Below are positions 60,075-64,000 of a stretch of DNA of 64,000 nucleotides, in pieces (the stretch's first letter is position 1; each line of letters begins with the position of its first letter). Made by a program: the position numbers and the translations under genes. This DNA comes from Dasypus novemcinctus (taxonomy: Eukaryota > Chordata > Mammalia > Cingulata > Dasypodidae). The DNA is taken from assembly GCF_030445035.2 (NCBI RefSeq), contig NC_080682.1, positions 32,904,770 to 32,968,769 on the forward strand, given 5' to 3'. The notes beneath the pieces were generated by a model. That model ran no database searches. It saw only the letters and a list, made by a program, of their open reading frames with translations, and was not told the origin of the DNA.

Positions 60075-61152
60075 CTATGAATATATTGCTATTTCGAGAT
60101 CTGCATTCATGCAGTACCAAGGTGTGTGGGTGGCAGATATTTTGTATTGGTTTTGATATTTATCTTTTTTAAATGGGATCATTCCAGAAATTGAACTTGC
60201 CTCCTTTTTACCAAGGCTTCTCATGAACACTCTGTTCACAGCCTGTTTCACCTCCTTATTTCTCAGAGAGTAAATAAATTGGTTCAGCATGGGACTCACA
60301 AAAATACAAAATACTGCTGCAATTCTCTCTTATTCCAGAAACTGTTCACTCATTGGTCTCAGATACATGCAGATTAGGGACACATAGAACATAGTGACAC
60401 CTGTCAGGTGAGAGCTCAGGTGGAGATAGCTTTGTGCTGCCCCTTATTGGAATTAATTCTCATAATGATAGTGAAAATGAAAATGTAGGAGATGAGAATG
60501 ATGGGTAGGGAAGATTTGAGGTTGATCCCAGCTGACACAAACAAGGCCATTTGCTTTACCTAAGTGTCAGAGCATGCCAACATTAAGAGGGGTGGGTCAG
60601 CACAGTAGAAATGGTTAATAGTGTTGGATCCAAAAAAGGACAGGTGGGAGGTCAGTATTACCTGCATCGTACCCACCATCAAACCCCACAGGTAGGGGAA
60701 AGTGACCAGGCTGATGCAAACTGGCCTGGACATTCAGCTGTTATACTGCAGGGGATTGCAGATGGCCAACTTCCAGTCATAGGCCATGGCACCAAGCATG
60801 TAATACTCTGTAAGGATCAGGGTCACAGAAACAAAACACTGTGCCAGACACCCAGCATAGGAATTTGTTTTCTTCTCAGGTAAGAAGTTAACAAGTATCT
60901 GAGGAGAGATATTAGTGGAGTAAAACATATCCACACAAGCTAAATGAGTAAGGAAAAAGTACATGGGGGTTTGCAACCAGGGAGTGATTCTATCAGTAAA
61001 TTCATCCCAAAGTTTCTAGTCAGAGTGCTGAGGTAAATCAGGAGAAACACCAAAAAAATAACACACTGCAGCTCTGGTTTGCTGGTCAATCCCAGCAGAA
61101 TAAACTCTGTTGTCTCGGTGCCATTGCATTTTGGAACTAACTTCATCTTCAT
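60075..61152 (-). pseudogene. Olfactory receptor pseudogene OR-D, possibly OR5AP2-like
   Basis: Read on the minus strand the gene starts at ATG 61152 (or 61146) with [20 protein letters not shown]. One base is lost after TM1 (about 60990), shifting into [20 protein letters not shown] reads DWK (about 60765). A stop replaces an Arg-like codon (about 60736). Loop 2 keeps HFYCADPPLLMLACSDT, but the FCGS cysteine is Phe (about 60615). A TAG follows CSDT (about 60560). One base is lost in the STCSSH motif (about 60440) and another stop lies near 60340. The C-terminus reads [18 protein letters not shown] (about 60235-60290). Full length but clearly dead. N-terminus and upstream flank match OR-C. 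Confidence 0.92.
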
Positions 61153-62140
61153 ATTCTCTAAGAAGAGAAAAAGAATTTTCCAGATGCAAAAAGAGGCATA
61201 AATTATATGCAATCCAAGAATAAGCAAAATCAATGAGAATTAAAACACACTGATTTTGAAATGAGAGGTTTACAAAGATTTCCCTTAGAGTTAGGGGAGT
61301 TACAATAGATGCCATCCTGGTTTGAGGTGCTGATTCGGGTAGATAATGCATTTGAAAATGAGATTCTGAGGTCCATGCATTCTGCACTGACTGTGTTGCA
61401 ACTCCCAGCTTAATTCCACTAACAAATATGGGATTTGACTTAGCCCATTAGTGGCTAATAAGGTTATGGAATCTGGGCTCCTGATGCTCAAACATATCCC
61501 CACCCACAGTCAGATCATGACACAAATGCTTAAGGGAATAGGTTCATTGGGTAATTCTAGGACAACCAGACATCATTGCCATCATGGGCAAACCTATAAT
61601 TTGGGAATCATAACCTTCTTGAAACCCATAAGTCAGAAGAGGTGTGGTCTCAGTTATTTGTTTTATATAGTTTCAAACTCATTCAGTTTCTTTCCCATTT
61701 CTTACTTACTCCCTAGGAACAAGTAATCTCTCCACTCCCATGGTGATTTTTTCCTTCCCAGTTCCTTCATACCAGATTAACACTGATAAATTGAATCTTT
61801 GCCTCACTTAATTTCTATCTCTTATGTCACAATTCTCTTATATCCCAATATACCAATGTATTTCAACATCTTTCCCTTATGCTTTGTATCCAAACCATCA
61901 GGACGTCCTGTCAGCTCTACCTTCAAAACATAATATGATGAATGTGAAAACCATTTGTCAAAACTTCCTCTGCTAGCAATGAATTCTAAGAGAAAAACAT
62001 CTCTTGCTAAAGTTACTGTAATGTTCTGCCTTCTTCCATACTTGATCCTCATTTGGCCAACATCAGGCATTGATCTCTTATGAACATAAAACAACAGGTT
62101 AGTGATTAATTAAAATGGTCCAAGTCTTTTAATCACTTGG
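61153..62140. other. Paralogous 5' flank of OR-D
   Basis: Noncoding and collinear with 50746-51755 upstream of OR-C. Frames of 67-123 codons on both strands are shadows or chance. Confidence 0.75.
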
Positions 62141-62650
62141 TTTTTGGCTAAAATCTAAACTCCTTACTGTCATCTTTAAATGCCTGTATTATATTTTCCC
62201 AGCTACCTCTTCAAACTCTTTTCTGACCACTTTCTCCTTTATTCCTTCTACCCTTGTCACATTGATCTTCTAGCTGTTCCTTGAACAGGCTCAGCACTTT
62301 CCTACCGAAAAGTTTTGCACTTGCTCTTTCCTCTACCTAGAATTTTCTTTCCCAAGAATATTAAATGACTCCATTTATCATTTCATTTACATCTCTCTTC
62401 TAATAACATCTCCTCATCCCAAAGTTTCCAGTCAATTTGCTGGCCACATGTTTAAATTATCTCTATTCCAAATTATTCTTTACTTGTGAAATATGTTTTA
62501 CTTTTCCTCATATCACTTATCATTCCCTGCAATTATTATCCATTCGTATGCTTGTTGTCTGTCCTCGCCTATTAAAATTTTAGTAACATAAGGTCCATAG
62601 ATTTATTTGTGCCACTCAGATGAGTGCCTGAGTCATAGTAGATACTAACC
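61980..62650 (+). mobile_element. L2 (LINE-2) fragment
   Basis: 'taatgttctgccttcttcc', 'taaaatctaaactccttact', 'ttgaacaggctcagcacttt', 'ttttgcacttgctctttcctc' and 'cctagaattttctttccc' follow the L2 3' consensus order. The left part is shared with the OR-C copy, so L2 predates the duplication. Confidence 0.85.
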
Positions 62651-63715
62651 AAGAAATCACTTGAATGGATGGATGAATTATGAGGAAACCCTCCCAAGTC
62701 TCTATTGTTGCTTTTTCATTATATGAGGACTTTGCAGCTTTCTGATATCACCAGTGGCTTCTTGGACACTGAGGTATAAAAACTCATTGCTATCATCTGG
62801 AAAATGTACAGGAGGTAGCACAAGTAGATAGAAGATCAATTAAGGGTTTCCTCTAGTACCACAAGCTGGTTATAATGGTGCCTGATACAAAACTTCAGTA
62901 ACTTATGTTTAGAAAATGTAGATTGGACTGCTAGAAATTAGGTCAAAGTTCACTCAGGACTGAAGTAGTAAATCACCATTAATCCTCATGATAAATTTTT
63001 AAAAACCGGGAAGACAGAGAATGTTGATCTTCTAAAGAGTGCCTATACAGCTTTATCAAAATCACATAATCAAGAAGCTAAAAGCTAACATTAGATCAGT
63101 GGTTATCAACCCTGGCTTCATACTGGAATCAGGTATGGACCTTTTAATAACCCTGAAGCTTGGATTCCAACCCAGCATAGCAAGGTAAGACACACACTGG
63201 TATTTTAACAAGTTTTCACGTAATTATAAGTCACAGCCAGACAATTGAAATGACCTTGTTTAAACCAAATAAAAGTGTTGCTTTCACATATTTTTCCCTC
63301 TGATAAGATCTGTTTTTTTCCCTAACAAAGGGTTGTATGATGTTCTACCAAAGTCCCTCCTGTCTCTAATGGCATATACAAAAGTTTTCTCCATCAGTCA
63401 TATATAAGGAAAAGTCCCAGCCTCTGACTTTAGCCCTTAAAGTTTTCTGTTGGTTTCAAAAAAGTTGTAAAGAGGAGATTTTCCTGACAGCCTCCATAAA
63501 CCTATCTCAAGTTTTCTTGAACTCAAGAAACAGGATTTAAAAAAAATAAAACTTTCTTACCCATGGTCATAGCATCTTATTATTACACACAGCACCAGGG
63601 TTTTGTTTTTTTTTTTTTTTTTGAAGACCCATGAAGAAACACAATTTATGAAATGACAAGTTTTGTATTGTTATCTTTCAGATAGTAGGCAGGAGTGGGG
63701 AAGTCTGGTATTTTC
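62651..63715. other. Intergenic, nothing recognised
   Basis: No gene seen. A poly(T) tract lies at 63602-63622, possibly the tail of an unrecognised retroposon on the minus strand. Confidence 0.45.
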
Positions 63716-63719
63716 TTAG

Positions 63720-64000
63720 TGTACCCACCTGCTATGATAAATTCCACACAAAAGGTTGGCTTAAACCACAGGGATTTATTAGCTCATGGTTTTGAGGCTA
63801 GGAGAAGTCCAAAATTAAGGCATCATTAAAGTCTGTTGAGGTCTGATGCTGGCTGCTGGCCATTCCTGAGGTTCCTTGGCTTGTATTCATGCCTCATATC
63901 ACATGGCAAATTCCATCCTTTCTTCTCTTGGGTTCCGTTAACTTCTGCCTTCTGCTTCTTTCTCCTGTGGCTTTATCTTTATTAGGCTAGGGTTATCTCA
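63720..64000 (-). mobile_element. LTR fragment, MaLR/ERVL type, runs off the window
   Basis: 'aggttggcttaaaccacagg', 'gaagtccaaaattaaggcatc' and 'ggctgctggcc' match, in order, the LTR-like sequence at 21795-22145. The start is diverged and the end lies beyond the window. Confidence 0.55.

Overview
The window is mammalian nuclear DNA, AT-rich and gene-poor, and is best explained as part of an olfactory receptor (OR) cluster of an armadillo (Xenarthra, probably Dasypus). The lineage call rests on three tRNA-derived SINEs of the armadillo DAS type (20591-20965, 32687-32970, 37785-38193) and on many copies of one recurring L1 3' end. The presence of MIR, L2, old L1M and MaLR-type LTRs shows that the host is a placental mammal. 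There are no bacterial genes, operons, CRISPR arrays or RNA genes beyond tRNA-derived SINE heads.

Only one gene looks functional: an intact OR of the OR4C type at 7470-8399 (+), 309 codons in one exon, with a good splice acceptor just upstream. Five further OR loci are broken. OR-A (11799-12253, +) and OR-B (18444-19210, +) are paralogues lying in a duplicated block of at least 2 kb. An OR5M-like pseudogene (55713-57103, +) has at least four frameshifts, and a solo retroviral LTR splits off its last 24 or so codons. OR-C (50525-50745, -) and OR-D (60075-61152, -) are a second pair of paralogues in a duplicated block of about 1.2 kb. OR-C is cut off by an L1 insertion. OR-D carries two frameshifts and several stops.

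Most of the rest is mobile-element DNA. 1-2592: an L1 fragment and a MaLR-type LTR. 13900-22145: an L1 3' end, a tRNA-type SINE, L2, an older L1, a young DAS SINE and an LTR fragment. 25770-29935: a decayed minus-strand endogenous retrovirus with two LTRs, a primer binding site resembling tRNA-Leu, a polypurine tract and pol remnants but no visible env. 29940-40208: a stack of L1 elements broken by a GC-rich solo LTR, two DAS SINEs, a small L1 3' fragment and a MaLR-type LTR, several with readable target-site duplications. 47690-54203: L2, L1M and at least five L1 fragments, one with a perfect 16-bp target-site duplication. The stretches 2593-7300, 8400-11790, 22150-25760, 40210-47690, 54220-55710, 57104-60074 and 62660-63715 hold only short old repeats and simple sequence that I can recognise.

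I found no new biochemical system. The points most worth checking are the OR5M gene split by an LTR, the two decayed OR duplications, the provirus, the nested L1 of 32165-37680, and an L1 3' end with a duplicated terminus shared by two copies.
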